A stretch of DNA of 64,000 nucleotides from Procambarus clarkii (taxonomy: Eukaryota > Arthropoda > Malacostraca > Decapoda > Cambaridae), in NCBI RefSeq assembly GCF_040958095.1, contig NC_091173.1, forward strand, positions 12,940,000-13,003,999, in the 5' to 3' direction. A program made the position numbers and the translations under genes. The notes under the pieces were generated by a model. That model had not been told where the DNA came from. It made no database searches and worked only from the letters and a program-made list of their open reading frames with translations. Shown piece by piece: positions 44,013 to 54,770 of this stretch; the stretch's first letter is position 1; each line of letters begins with the position of its first letter.

Positions 44013-45640
44013 GTGCTGAGCCTTCCCCGGGCGGAGGCTTGACGTGGTGCAGACACTAATATGAAGAATATAACTTCCTTCCTTCCAAGATATTGTCCTT
44101 TTTTTACGAGGCGGACCTACAGCTTCGATATTGCAATTATGGCGCACATTTTATAAATTCCAACCAATTTACCACAATAATCCAATTTCGGCCAAGGAAA
44201 CCGAGAAGCTTATACTTTCAGACCAATTTTATTTTGACGTGGAAGCGCCATCGGTGTCTCGTCTCACCTTTATAGGATCGCAATCCCGAACCGATTATGA
44301 GCGTTGGGCATAAAAGACGAGTGGGATTCTATTCAATATTTGTGGTGGACATTGGATCGTAAACGCCAAAGATCCGCAGAAAATGGATCCAATATCTCTT
44401 CAGCAGGTGGGGAGGGAGTTGGGGTGGGGGGGGGGGGAGGGAGGGGGATGGGGAAGGGAAGGGGTTGAGTGTGTGTTATGTGTGAGGGAGTGAGGGGGGG
44501 GGAGGACAATGCCAAACAAGACGGTAAGGAAGGAGAGAGTGAATCGTTATGTAGAAAATATATCATTTTCTTGTGTAAAAACTGTTTTTTAATCCTGACT
44601 TTTGGTCCCCAAAATACTTTGGTTGAATTGCAAATGACATGTATAAGAAGATTCCGTTTTCTTTGGAGCCGGGGCGGTGGTGGCGGGTCAGGGGACCGTC
44701 CACAGTTTTTTGTTATTTTTTTAATTCTAATTTTAAAACCTACGTAACTTTAGCCTAACCTAATAATCCAATCGAGAACTGAATAATCCAATCCAATCAG
44801 CGGCCCGAGATTTGCCCGCTATACACACAAATCCTTATGACATGATTCCGTATATTTACAAATGAGTGAATGAATGTATTGTTATACCAGCACACAAGAT
44901 ACCTAGCACGCAGGTTCGAATCCCCAACAATGCTTCTACGGATATATATTATATATATATCGAGTATATTTATATATCACGTATTTTAAATACAAATTAC
45001 TAGAAAATATTGGCAAGTTGATTAATTAACTTGCTCAACATTAATAAACTAATTGTCAGTTTAGTTGCAAAATAAAATAAAAACTGCCACGTTCAGCAAC
45101 TTCATTAACTCTTTTTTTTTCCACTGACTTTGTCTAAAAAAAAAAATAATTACATAAGAAGCCAGAATGCAAGAATGTAAAAGTCGTGTTTTTCCTGGTG
45201 TTTCTTCTCATTCACTTCCGTGTTTTAGTCTTTTCAGAAATGTTATTATTTTGTCCAGAGTCCTCCGGCGTCTCGTCTCCCTTTCTTATGGAAATTCGAA
45301 CCGCTTTCCTCAGCCTCAGAGCTTCGTAAGTGCCTTCTTTTTTCCTCAGTTTTTATGGGGACGAATTTACATATTTATTACTTTGTGAGTTAAGATGTTT
45401 GTTTATTGTCTGGCTCTGGTGCAGTGTTACCAGAGACTTGTGTGACTTTTGAAGCACAAAGCCATAGCTGCTGTTAAAGGCAATGTCACTCTGAACGAAT
45501 TATGTAATATCGAGCTTGTTCAGTAGTTAGGGCACTGTCAGGTTTTGTATTGTTCCCAGCTAAACTGCAGGACACGAAAAAAGGACAATGCTATTAAAAT
45601 ATTTTATGTCTCCTGGCTGCGTTATTGCCCAAAGAATGCA
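44013..45640. other. Intergenic; tRNA-like relic at about 44890-44935
   Basis: Positions 44918-44930 read CAGGTTCGAATCC, a good B-box, but no matching cloverleaf is present. A G-rich stretch lies at 44405-44510. Nothing else recognised. Confidence 0.4.
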
Positions 45641-45644
45641 AAAT

Positions 45645-45800
45645 ACCGCTGGCAAAGTGGTCTAGCACTGGTCACAATATTGATCTTGACTGCAGACGAC
45701 GAGTCACAATAACGTGGCTGAAGAAATGATGATCAAACCACACATCAGAAGATGAATAAACGACGACGTTTCGGTCCGTCCAGGACCATTATCAAGTCGT
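45645..45800 (-). repeat. Hammerhead-like repeat module, copy 2 (left arm of inverted pair)
   Basis: On the minus strand: TTGATAA (45795-45789), stem GGTCC/GGACC, GAAACG and TCGTCG, then a longer repeat body to about 45645. The distal end contains TGGCAAAGTGGTCTAGCAC on the plus strand, which is A-box-like, so the parent repeat may be SINE-related. Confidence 0.55.
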
Positions 45801-45836
45801 GTTACGACTCGATAATCAAATTACGATTATCAAATT

Positions 45837-45905
45837 ACGACTTGATAATGGTCCACGACGGACCGAAACGTGGTCGTTTCTCCATCTTTTGATGTGTGGT
45901 TTGGT
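45837..45905 (+). repeat. Hammerhead-like repeat module, copy 3 (right arm)
   Basis: TTGATAA (45842-45848), stem II GGTCC (45850-45854) with GGACC (45860-45864), GAAA (45865-45868), CG-TGGT-CG (45869-45876), TT. With copy 2 it forms a long inverted repeat: arms of about 68 bp, roughly 88% alike by eye, around a loop of about 36 bp. Confidence 0.6.
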
Positions 45906-47630
45906 CGTCATTGGTTTTGGTTACAAAGAGGCAGAGAGAACACCTGAGGGAGAGCGACAGGGAAGTATACCTAAGGGAGAGTGTGGATAACCAGAAATAG
46001 TGCTGGAGGTAAAGTGAGAAAAAAGAGAGTTCAAATGGTCAGATAAATTACCGAGAGAAAAAGTGGAAAGGTTTTCAACGCTTCAGAACGAGAAGCAAAA
46101 TAAAAAAACGCGAGAAAGATAAGACAGAAACACAAATAGAAAGCGGTATTCTGGTGCTAGACGAATTAGGACTGAAGGGGGAACTGTAAAGTTTCTCTAA
46201 TCTCATTGTTTCTGAAGCACCTTTAGCGAAGGTCCTTTACAGAAAACGGGAGAGTGTGGCGGAAGCGGGCCTCAAACATTCTGGCGTCAAACTGGTGCAT
46301 TCTTTAACAGACAGTTTTATATCAATAAACCAATAGAAGACAGAAATAAAGGAGGTAATCATATAAAAAAGTAGGATGACTTATGTATGCTGGGAAAATG
46401 TAGAATTACAGTGAAAGTATACGGGACAGAAATTATGCAAATGTAAAGCAAGGAATTTGTAGACAAAGACAAATCAAAAGAAAGTAACACCAACAATAAC
46501 ACACATAACATTACTCATTGCTTATAACAAAGTTCTCATTACATATGTCATTGTGCTGTAATGTACTGTGAACAAACCATCATAAAGTTTGATGGTTTGA
46601 GAGTCACAAACTAAACAAACCGAGTCTCTAACAATATGGCAGAAGTCATCTACTCTTTTACCTACCTGTGTAAAAGTAACGAAAAATATAAGTGGAAGTT
46701 TAAGGTCGAACTTCAGTAGAGGTGAAGGTCCTGGAGGTTGCAGTCCCGACATCGTGGGATGGTGGGAGGCCGCATGTTATAGTCCCCCCTCGCGGTGATG
46801 TGTTATTGACACTAACATCATGCGGTAAATATTCATTTATACGTAAAGTATTGCTCCGTATGCGCTATTTATATACTTGTGTGTGCATATATATTGTGTC
46901 ATATAATGTTTACGAGTGTTAAAATCTGCCTCCCAGTGTTTATAACTAACTTACTGTCATTGTATATAAACTAACGTATCTGTAAACTTCATTTGGAAAC
47001 AAATTTGAAATATAGCTGTTATTATTATTTATTATTAGTATTATTATTCACTCATCATTATATACGTTATATTACACACTTCATATTACAATCTTCACAT
47101 TAACACATCACATAATTCATGCATAATGACGCTTCTCACTTCACCCTCAGGTAGTCTACACAGCCCCACAGCCTAGCACCAGAGGCTAGTGTAAATAACA
47201 TTATCAGCTCGTGCGAAATTGGTAAGCATATGAACAGCAATTAGAAACCTGTCGAGGGGAAACTAAGAGAGCTTTGTACACTTTTGTAAGGTCCATTCGG
47301 AAGTAAAGAAACATAAAACCAACTTTTAAAAGTTTAGATTGATGCAACGAGGCTCGTACCATCCAGGATTACATGGATTAAACTGTGGTGAAATGTTAAG
47401 AGAGCTGAGTTGAGCCACACTTGGAAACAGACGGAATCGAGGAGACATGATAACGATATATATATAATATTTTCAGGGGTCTCGTTAAATAAATACTCGT
47501 TGATAAAAAGAACGCTCAAAATTTATTTGTGTGATATGTTTTAAAATGCTTATTTAAAATATCATTAAAAGAAAATGACAAAAGGCTTATTATTTATGTT
47601 TTAATCACAGGCAAATAAGTGGCGCTCGCG
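45906..47630. other. Unassigned AT-rich intergenic sequence
   Basis: No gene or repeat family recognised; an ATT-rich patch lies at 47020-47050. Confidence 0.4.
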
Positions 47631-47634
47631 TGCG

Positions 47635-47636
<2 letters not shown>

Positions 47637-47728
<92 letters not shown>
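47637..47728. repeat. (CA)n microsatellite
   Basis: CA run of about 90 bp directly before a SINE head. Confidence 0.97.
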
Positions 47729-47730
<2 letters not shown>

Positions 47731-48027
47731 AGCCTGGTGGATAGCGCGCAGGACTCGTAATTTTGTGGCGCGGGTTCGATTCTAGCACCAGGCAGAAACA
47801 AATGGGCAAAGTTTCTTTCACCCTGAATGCCCCTATTACCTAGCAGTAAATAGGTACGTTGGAGTTAGTCAGCTGTCACGGGCTGCTTCCTGGTGTGTGT
47901 TCTAGTGTGTGCGTGTGTGTGGTGTGGAAAAAAAAGTAGTTAGTAAACAGTTGATTGACAGTTGAGAGGCGGGCCGAAAGAGCAAAGCTCAACCCCCGCA
48001 AACACAACTAGGTGAATACTCAAACAA
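47729..48027 (+). mobile_element. tRNA-derived SINE, full copy
   Basis: The tRNA-like head has acceptor-type pairing GCCTGGT/ACCAGGC, an A-box-like TGGTGGATAGCG and a B-box GGGTTCGATTCT (about 47767-47778). The body follows (TTTCTTTCACCCTGAATGCC, TAGCAGTAAATAGGTACG, GGGCTGCTTCCTGG), then a GT-rich spacer, TAGTTAGTAAACAG, and the tail TTGATTGACAGTTGAGAGG ... CAACTAGGTGAATAC. The tail equals the 3' end of the LINE relic at 1.64-1.73 kb. Such heads use internal RNA polymerase III promoters. Confidence 0.82.
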
Positions 48028-48251
48028 TGAATGGAAGGGGCCGGTGGCTGAGCGGACAGCACGCTGGGCGCGTGATCCTGTGGTCCCGGGTTCGTTTCCG
48101 GGCGCCGGCAAGAAACAATGGGCAGAATTTCTTTCACCCTAATGCTCCTGTTACCTAGCAGTAAATAGGTACCTGGGAGATAGTCAGGTGTCACGGGCTG
48201 CTTCCTTGGATATGTGTGTGTGAGTGGTGTTGGGGGGGGGGGAATAGTAGT

Positions 48252-48430
48252 TAGTAACAGTTGATTGATGAAGATTAAGTCACCCAAAAGGTGGCACGGG
48301 CACGAATAGCCCGTAAGTGGTGGCCATTTTGAGCCATTACCAGTATCAAGAGCTGATACTGGAGATCTGTGGAGGTGCCACTGCACCCTGCGTGACGGGA
48401 GATGTCTCCCGTGTAGTAACAGTTGATTGA
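48252..48430. repeat. 17-bp target duplication around the nested element
   Basis: TAGTAACAGTTGATTGA occurs at 48252-48268 and again at 48414-48430, bracketing the insertion exactly. Confidence 0.9.
48269..48413 (+). mobile_element. 145-bp multi-hairpin retroposed element
   Basis: Inserted into a SINE with a 17-bp target duplication. It carries a series of short perfect hairpins: CACC/GGTG, ACGGGC/GCCCGT (about 48297-48316), CCAGTATC/GATACTGG (about 48340-48362) and ACGGGAGA/TCTCCCGT at its very end (about 48395-48412). It has no A/B-box head and no A-rich tail. The first hairpins recur with changed but still paired bases at 8.36 and 49.46 kb. The class is unknown to me; a retroposed structured RNA is the best reading. 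Confidence 0.65.
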
Positions 48431-48529
48431 CAGTTTGAGAGGCGGGCCGAAAGAGCAAGCACAACTAGGGGAATACACACACCTTGTCAGACAGGAAGCT
48501 CTCTCCGTTACATTCACAGTCTGCCTCAT

Positions 48530-48660
48530 TATGCTTTTCTTCTCCCCCTTCTCTCTCCCTTCTCCCCTATCCTCTCCCTCTCCTCCATTCTGTCTCCCTT
48601 CCCCCACCTCACCCCTCCCTTCTCCACCTCACTTCTCCCTTCTCCACCACCTCCCTATCC
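48530..48660. other. Pyrimidine-rich tract
   Basis: CTCCCTTCTCC-type low complexity; frames are Pro/Ser/Leu-rich artefacts. Confidence 0.75.
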
Positions 48661-48778
48661 GGACACCGAGGCATCAATTAACTTAAGCGGCCATAAAAGC
48701 TACAGCTGCCCAGTCACCGCTAGTTAACAAGCCGGGGTGTTGAGAATGGTTGTTAGCGCGCTGGGTTGTGGCGGAGTT

Positions 48779-48955
<177 letters not shown>

Positions 48956-49009
48956 TTTTTTTTTGTATGTGTGTGTGTGTGGTGTGTGTGCACTCGCCTA
49001 CTTATGCTC

Positions 49010-49430
49010 GCCTATATGTACTTACAGGATCGAACATTAGCTCTTGGACCCCGCTTTTTTAAGGCCGGTTGGAAATGACTCCCGACCTATTTCCCCATAA
49101 TACCAACTTTTACAATTAAGATTGGGGTTTGCTTCTACAACCTGTTCCTTTAGTTCATTCCATTTCCCGCTACTCTATCGCTAAATGAAAACTTTTTAAC
49201 ATCTCTGTGACTTATCTGAGTCGCAAGCTTCCACCCATGCCCCGTGTTCTGTTGGCATTCATTGCTGATATTCATTCCGCTTTCTCAATCCCACTTAGAA
49301 TTTTATACGTCTCTAACATACCTTCCATCTCTTTCCTTTCTTCTAGCATCGTCAGGTTCAGTTATTTCAATCTCTCTTCATGCCCCCCGTCCCTCGCAAT
49401 TCTGGGACGAGCCTTGTCGCAAACTTACTC
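49010..49430 (-). pseudogene. LINE ORF2 C-terminal relic
   Basis: On the minus strand the translation includes GHGWKLATQISHRDVKKF and FSDRVAG, the same C-terminal region as at 1.45 kb, in a frame with stops. It is followed (about 49065-49010) by a tail with GGGTCCAAGAGCTAATG. Not functional. Confidence 0.65.
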
Positions 49431-49449
49431 TGAACTGTTGCTGTTGTTG

Positions 49450-49515
49450 TTTTAGATTTAGCTACTCAGAACGAAATGTCCATGTAGCACGGGCTATGGT
49501 GAGCCCGTCTACTCT
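49450..49515 (+). repeat. Structured short repeat (GCTAC/GTAGC, ACGGGC/GCCCGT hairpins)
   Basis: Second copy of the block at 8.36 kb. ACGGGC is at 49489-49494 and GCCCGT at 49503-49508; here GCTAC pairs fully with GTAGC. Confidence 0.6.
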
Positions 49516-49689
49516 GATTAGGGGGGACTCCATGATGGGGCGGCATACTCTAAGACTGGCCTCACGTAGTTAGTGTAAAAGGCTCTAAATGCCTTCTAAT
49601 TTAGGTTCCTGAATACGTAGTATATTAATCGTATATATAAATCGTATATTAACTTATACGATCGTAGTTCGGTTGCTGGTGACGTGATC

Positions 49690-50095
49690 CTGTTAATGTG
49701 TGTCTCTGGAGTTAGGTTCTGTGTTATGTGTTCATTCTCAAGTCTCTTTCTCGAGTCGTTACAGGGGGAAGTAGTTACCCTTCATCGTGTACTGTCTCTT
49801 TGGTCTCCTGTCCCCTGTTCCCGTTTTCATCACTTTACACTTGTTCTATTGAACTCCAGTAGCCATTTCTCCGACCATTTCTGCAATTTGTTCAAGTCCT
49901 CTTGGAGAATCCTACACTCCTCATCTGCCACAACCCGTCTCATTAATTTGCATCATTTGCAAACATCGACATATACGACTTAACTCTTGAGGACATTTAA
50001 ATATATTAGAAATAGAATTGGTTCCCGCACCAATCCTTGAAGTACACAACTTGTTACTATTCACCAGTCTGACTTCTCGCCCCTTTTCTGTTACT
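49690..50095 (-). pseudogene. LINE reverse transcriptase relic (palm region)
   Basis: Minus-strand fragments REPILFLIYLNVLKS (RT motif region PQG..GPILFLIY) and, after a frameshift, LMRRVVADEECRILQEDL then KLQKWSEKWLLEF, i.e. the stretch around the catalytic FADD. The DD codons are disrupted. A different copy from its neighbour at 50.1-50.56 kb, same orientation. Confidence 0.65.
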
Positions 50096-50096
50096 C

Positions 50097-50551
50097 TCAG
50101 GTTATGCTGGAGCTACATACTCCAGGATTGGTCTGACATATGTGGTATACAAAGTTCTGAATAATTCCTTACATAAGTTTCTAAAGGCAGTTCTTATGTT
50201 GGCCAACCTGGCAGATGCCACTGATGTTATCCTCTTGATATGGGCTTCTGGGGACAGGTCTGGCGTGATATCAACCCCCAGGTCTTTCTCTCTCTCTTTG
50301 ACTCTTGAAGTATTTCATCTCCCAAATGATACCTTGTATCTGGTCTCCTGCTCCCTACACCTATCTTCATTACATTACATTTGCTTGGGTCAAACTCTGA
50401 CAACCATTTGTTCGACCATTCCTGTAGCTTGTCCATGTCTTCTTGAAGCCTCAAGGAGTCCGTCTCTGTCTTAATCCTTCTCATAATTTTGGCATCGTCA
50501 GCAAACATTGAGAGGAATGACTCTATACCCTCTGGGAGATCATTTACGTGT

Positions 50552-50556
<5 letters not shown>
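50097..50556 (-). pseudogene. LINE reverse transcriptase relic with FADD motif
   Basis: Minus strand, from 50556 down: INDLPEGIESFLSMFADDAK (palm motif with the catalytic FADD), MRRIKTETDSLRLQEDMDKL, QEWSNKWLSEFDPSKCNVM, then after a frameshift near 50280 GVDITPDLSPEAHIKRI and LYTTYVRPILE. This is the palm-to-thumb region of a Jockey/CR1-style non-LTR element. Its upstream end is cut by a (GT)n array. One frame is open for 94 codons (50227-50508), but the protein as a whole is broken. Confidence 0.8.
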
Positions 50557-50648
<92 letters not shown>

Positions 50649-50650
50649 CG
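50552..50650. repeat. (GT)n microsatellite
   Basis: About 95 bp of GT, with a TTTGTG interruption near 50629 and a GCGC-rich right edge. Confidence 0.97.
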
Positions 50651-50702
50651 CACGTGCGTGCGTGTGTGGCAGTGTTTGTGTGATGTAGTAATGTTGATGC
50701 GT

Positions 50703-50880
50703 GTACTCACCTAATTATGCTTGCGAGGGATGAGCTTCGCCTCTTTGTTCACGTCTGTCAACCGACAATCAACTGGTGTACAGGTTCCTGAGGCTTTTGG
50801 GCTCTATCATATCTGCATTTGAAACTGTGTATAGAGTCAGCCTCCACCACATCACTGCTCACAACTGTCTAAATGCTTCT
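50703..50880 (-). pseudogene. LINE C-terminus and shared 3' tail
   Basis: The reverse complement reads GATGTGGTGGAGGCTGACTC, CATACACAGTTTCAAATG-type sequence, then GTACACCAGTTGATTG, AACAAAGAGGCGAAGCTC and AATTAGGTGAGTACAC. Same layout as 1560-1735. Confidence 0.7.
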
Positions 50881-50884
50881 CCCG

Positions 50885-50980
50885 CGTACTACACATACAG
50901 ATAATTGCCTACAGAAAGAATAAAAATAGCTAAACTAACCCACGGCTAAATATGCACAATATGCTCATATATAATATTTT
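50885..50980. repeat. Dispersed repeat shared with 56.3-56.4 kb
   Basis: AATGCTTCTCCCGCGTACTA, ATACAGATAATTGCC and GGCTAAATATGCACAATATGC recur at 56325-56420 with point changes. A related piece lies inverted at about 60355-60410. Class unknown. Confidence 0.55.
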
Positions 50981-51980
50981 TATTTTTATTTAAGAACACT
51001 GAGACACAGACAAGCATGGTGAGGAACACTGAGACACACAGGCAGACGTACACAAGTACACCACGCCTGGTGTTCACACCCAACCCTCCTTCCTTCCATG
51101 TACAGCGCCCAGCCACTACACCTCTTCTCATTCCCTACTAAAAATGCTTATTTCTTTGATGGAAGCGGTGGTGACCAGGGAGAGGGGAGGGAGGGGGAGG
51201 ACAGTGGGCCAGGTATTGTGGGCAGTGACTGGTGGTCCACCCCAGACCACCATAGATCACCGTGACCACACTGGCAGTAAAGCGTCACCACTGGACAACC
51301 CTTTGGGCACTACCCTTTGGCAGGCGATGGGGAGGAAGAGAGTGAGAGAGAGAGGATGAGTTAAAGGGATAAACGAAAGGACTCGGCGAATGGAGTTAAA
51401 GGAAAAGAAGATAACGAGTGAACACGGCAGAATGTTTTCATCTTGTTCCTTGTTTGTCTTCTTACTTTTGTAATTATATTGCTAACAATGAAAAGTGGCA
51501 ATGGGGTGACTTGAATCCGCGTTCCGGTGACTCCCAGACACCTGCTTTAACCGCTATATTGCTAGCAGTTCTTCCCTTCGTAATATGTCTAACTGAAAAC
51601 TAGATTAGTTACAATCTAGCAATTATAACAACATCAGACATGACCCAAACTATTATCACTGCATTCACACATACACGAAGACCAACCATAAACAATTGCT
51701 TGAGAAAGTGTTTCTTTTCTTATATTTTAAGACTAAGAGGAAACTGCGAGAAAAGATAGACTAATGGAAGAGTAGATGGATGGACGGACGAATACGTGGA
51801 CAGAGACTGGCGGACCGCCGGATGTATTTAGATTGGTCTATTTTTGCAGATGACAGGATATGTAGTGACGTATGCATAAACAGTTGACTAAATATTGATG
51901 GATACATAAAAGATGAACAAACAAACGGATGGGTTTAATCGATCTTTTATAATAATAAACCATAAAAGCGGTAAAACTGT
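50981..51980. other. Intergenic; tRNA-like relic at about 51490-51555 (minus)
   Basis: On the minus strand about 51555-51490 reads GCGGTTAAAGCAGG then CGGATTCAAGTCACC (B-box-like), probably a SINE head. The rest is unassigned. Confidence 0.4.
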
Positions 51981-52009
51981 GCGCCTAATGCTGACAAATA
52001 GAAATATTA

Positions 52010-52095
52010 TCAGTTGACCAGACAACACACTAGAAGGTGAAGGGACGACGACGTTTCGGTCCGTCCTGGACCATTCTCAAGTCGATTGTGATCTT
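52010..52095 (-). repeat. Hammerhead-like repeat module, copy 4
   Basis: Minus strand: TTGAGAA (52080-52074), GGTCC-AGGAC-GGACC, GAAA (52057-52054), CG-TCGT-CG, TC (52045-52044), followed by CCTTCACCTTCTAGTGTG. This is the cleanest copy of the module seen at 1.04 kb. Confidence 0.6.
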
Positions 52096-54240
52096 ATCAG
52101 AAATATTATCAGTTATTATGCAACAAATATTGCCACAGATCTGAAGGACAGGAGGTGGATGGATACTCCATAAGACAATATTGAAGGAGACGTCATATTG
52201 ACATGTTTATAGAGTACAAACATACACACATTAACTGCAAGAAGAAACAGTGATGTATCAGGTGACTATGCTTGAGCAGGACGAGGCACTGACAAACTAG
52301 ACAGCGGGAGTCCCGCAAGCAGAGAAGAGAAAGTGATGCAATTATCAGGCAGAAGCCTAATTATTCCAGATAAACAAATAGGATATGGCAACTGGCGATA
52401 AAACAACTCTCCTCTGAATTGGAGATGGGAGGATATAGAGAGTAAGAGTGAGAACACACTGGAGTACACAGAATTAATTACATGTTAAGAAAGAATAACA
52501 AAACACCCTTGAGTTACGTGCTGTATACCTAAGACTTCTCTAGTCCCAGGGTATGGTAGAGAGTGTGTGAGTGGGCGAGTGTGTGTGTGATAAGGAGAGT
52601 GTGTGTGAGGGAGTGGGAGAGTGAGAGTATGAGTGTGTGAGAGCGGGTTAAAGCATGGGTGCCGGGAAGGTCGGGCCAGCGCCAGTAAAGGGTTAAGCTC
52701 CGGGATTTTTTGCTTCCGTATAATGGGTTTACACTACCGACAACGGGCAAGAAGGACATAAGGAACCTGCCTCGCCCAGGCCGCCTGGCTGCTTAAGCAA
52801 ACTCTACAGCATGACAAGTAAAGACTTTGTCAACGTGCTTCAAATATAGGATTAAATTGCCTTGTATGCCCTTCTTGTGAGGAACTATCCAACTGTCTTT
52901 GACTATGAAAATTCCCGTCTTGAAGGCCCGTTGAAGGAAGAATTCGGTGTGGTTGTTACCCTGTTAGAGATACCTTCAGGGAATGGCTATCATAAATGCA
53001 TATTCGGTATTTCTATATAAAAAATATACCGCCTTCAGTATAAAAAAATCCGTTAAATTTTCATGGAAAAATCGCATCTTATAGGAAATTTCGATGTGGC
53101 AGAAGCTTCGACGTGGCAGAAATTTCGGTTTGGCAGAGGGTGGAAGAGTGAAAAACAATAGAAAGGTAATTAAATTAATGCAAAGCACATCTAAACTCCT
53201 TTCTCCGGAAGGCATAAACTCCTTCATTCGTCCCTCCATAACAGACCCATCCCGGCCGGTCCATCACATTCGCAAAATAAGTAAGAATTGGCACAAAAAA
53301 ATTTGCGGGAGGTGGTCAGAGACCGAGGTGGTGGCGGGCGCGGCCTCTCATATACGAACTCAAGGCTCAGCTAAAATAGCAAGTTCATCATATTCGCGAA
53401 TGACCTCCTGAGATTCGCATAAACCAGAGGACGGATGCCACAAAAAACTGAGATGTTCTGGGGAGGGAAGAGTTTATGAAGCGCACGCAGCCACTCAGCC
53501 ATACAGCCCCAACACGCGCCCATGTTGGGGGTGGCTATGTTGGGGGTGGCCATGTTGGGGGTGGTCATGTTGGGGGGGGGGTGGCCATGTTGAGTGTCGC
53601 CATGTTTATGTCCATTTATCAGTTATCGCCGTGACCACTCTCCACACACACCACTCCATGGCCCTCACAAGAACAAATATGTTACCATATGTGTGGGAGG
53701 TGGTCAGGGGCGATGATTCAATAAGAGATAGAAGCTGTAAGTTGTTCTGTATTATATGAACTTTTGTTAAAGCTCTTTGCCCCATAGTGGTAGGCATATA
53801 CTTTAAACACTTTTGTATTGTATTTCATAGGAATAATCATCACAGGAGTAGTATTATAGCTAGAATAATTCATACCCATTTACTACTTTAGCACCGCCTT
53901 AAAAATATATATATATTTGCGAGGATAATATTTGTGCAGACAGCTCGTATGGCGTTAACAAAACAACCTGCCTTAAAGTGATTATGTTACTGGGAAGGAT
54001 ATGGTTTACGGCTCCCCCCCCCCCCTTCCCTTCCCTGCTAAACTCCTTCCCCACAAACCACACACGCATCTCACCACTCGCAAAAAAGAATTCCCACGAT
54101 CCCAGACCTTTGCGAAAACTTTTTTCAGCAGAGCAGCATCAGAGAGTGACCGCAGAAGTGGAGAGAATTCGGCATATTAGCAGAAATTTCGTGGTGCTCG
54201 ACGTATGGTTTGGAAAGGCATGAGCCAGCGTGGAGATACT
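52096..54240. other. Unassigned intergenic sequence; 15-bp repeats at 53520-53595
   Basis: At 53518-53600 four to five units of GGCCATGTTGGGGGT-type sequence form a small minisatellite. Nothing else recognised; the 105-codon frame at 53094-53411 has no motif. Confidence 0.45.
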
Positions 54241-54420
54241 TGCTGGGGTAATTTAGGATGGGTCAGGAGCCGTTGGTGGAGAGGTAGGATAGAACAGATC
54301 CAGTGATAGGGGAAAAAATGGATGGGAAAGTGCAATTATTGGGGACTGTGTGTGTATGGAACAGAGCCACTGGTTGGGAATGGGATGAGAGAGCATCTAG
54401 TGGGAGGCGTGCTGGGTCAG
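54241..54420. repeat. Degenerate outliers of the 30-bp minisatellite
   Basis: GGGTCAGGAGCCGTTGGTGG + AGAGGTAGG and CAGAGCCACTGGTTGGGA recall the array that begins at 54771 but are strongly diverged. Confidence 0.6.
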
Positions 54421-54770
54421 ATCACCCATCCTCCTAAAATTAGAGTACTTATGGTAACTATTTGGCAGAAAGCACCAATATGTAGTGATGGTCCACCAGA
54501 AAGTCGACTTTTGTATTATTGAATTTGGACAAACCAGAAACTTTTTAACCGTAACATAAATACATGACCTAAACGTAGTCTTTCCTAGCAATCCCAGTCC
54601 TTATACACACTATCTTAGGCCTAACAGAGTACATATATGTGCTATACCAGGCCTAGGAATATTTAAGTTTATTTTTAAGCTTTATTTTTGTTGGACTCAA
54701 TAATACAACAAGTGACTTACTGGTGGTCCATCACTACATAATGGTACTTCCACCAAAAAGTACTATCATC
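54421..54770. other. Unassigned intergenic sequence
   Basis: Nothing recognised between the outlier units and the main array. Confidence 0.4.

Larger units (their letters stand above)
48037..48475 (+). mobile_element. tRNA-derived SINE interrupted by a nested element
   Basis: Head GGCCGGTGGCTGAGCGG (A-box TGGCTGAGCGG) and B-box GGGTTCGTTTCC (about 48088-48099), pairing GCCGG/CCGGC. The body is as in the neighbouring copy, and the tail is split at 48268 by a 145-bp insertion. After it the tail resumes at 48431 (CAGTTTGAGAGGCGGGCC) and ends near 48475. This is the best-preserved head in the window. Confidence 0.82.

Noticed and set aside
48037-48105. Functional tRNA gene at the well-formed A-box/B-box head
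   Set aside because: It is followed by a repeated SINE body and tail, lacks a clean anticodon arm, and occurs in several diverged copies.
50227-50508. Intact small RT-like gene on the minus strand
   Set aside because: The 94-codon frame is a piece of a LINE RT; the protein continues out of frame at about 50280 and upstream sequence is replaced by (GT)n.
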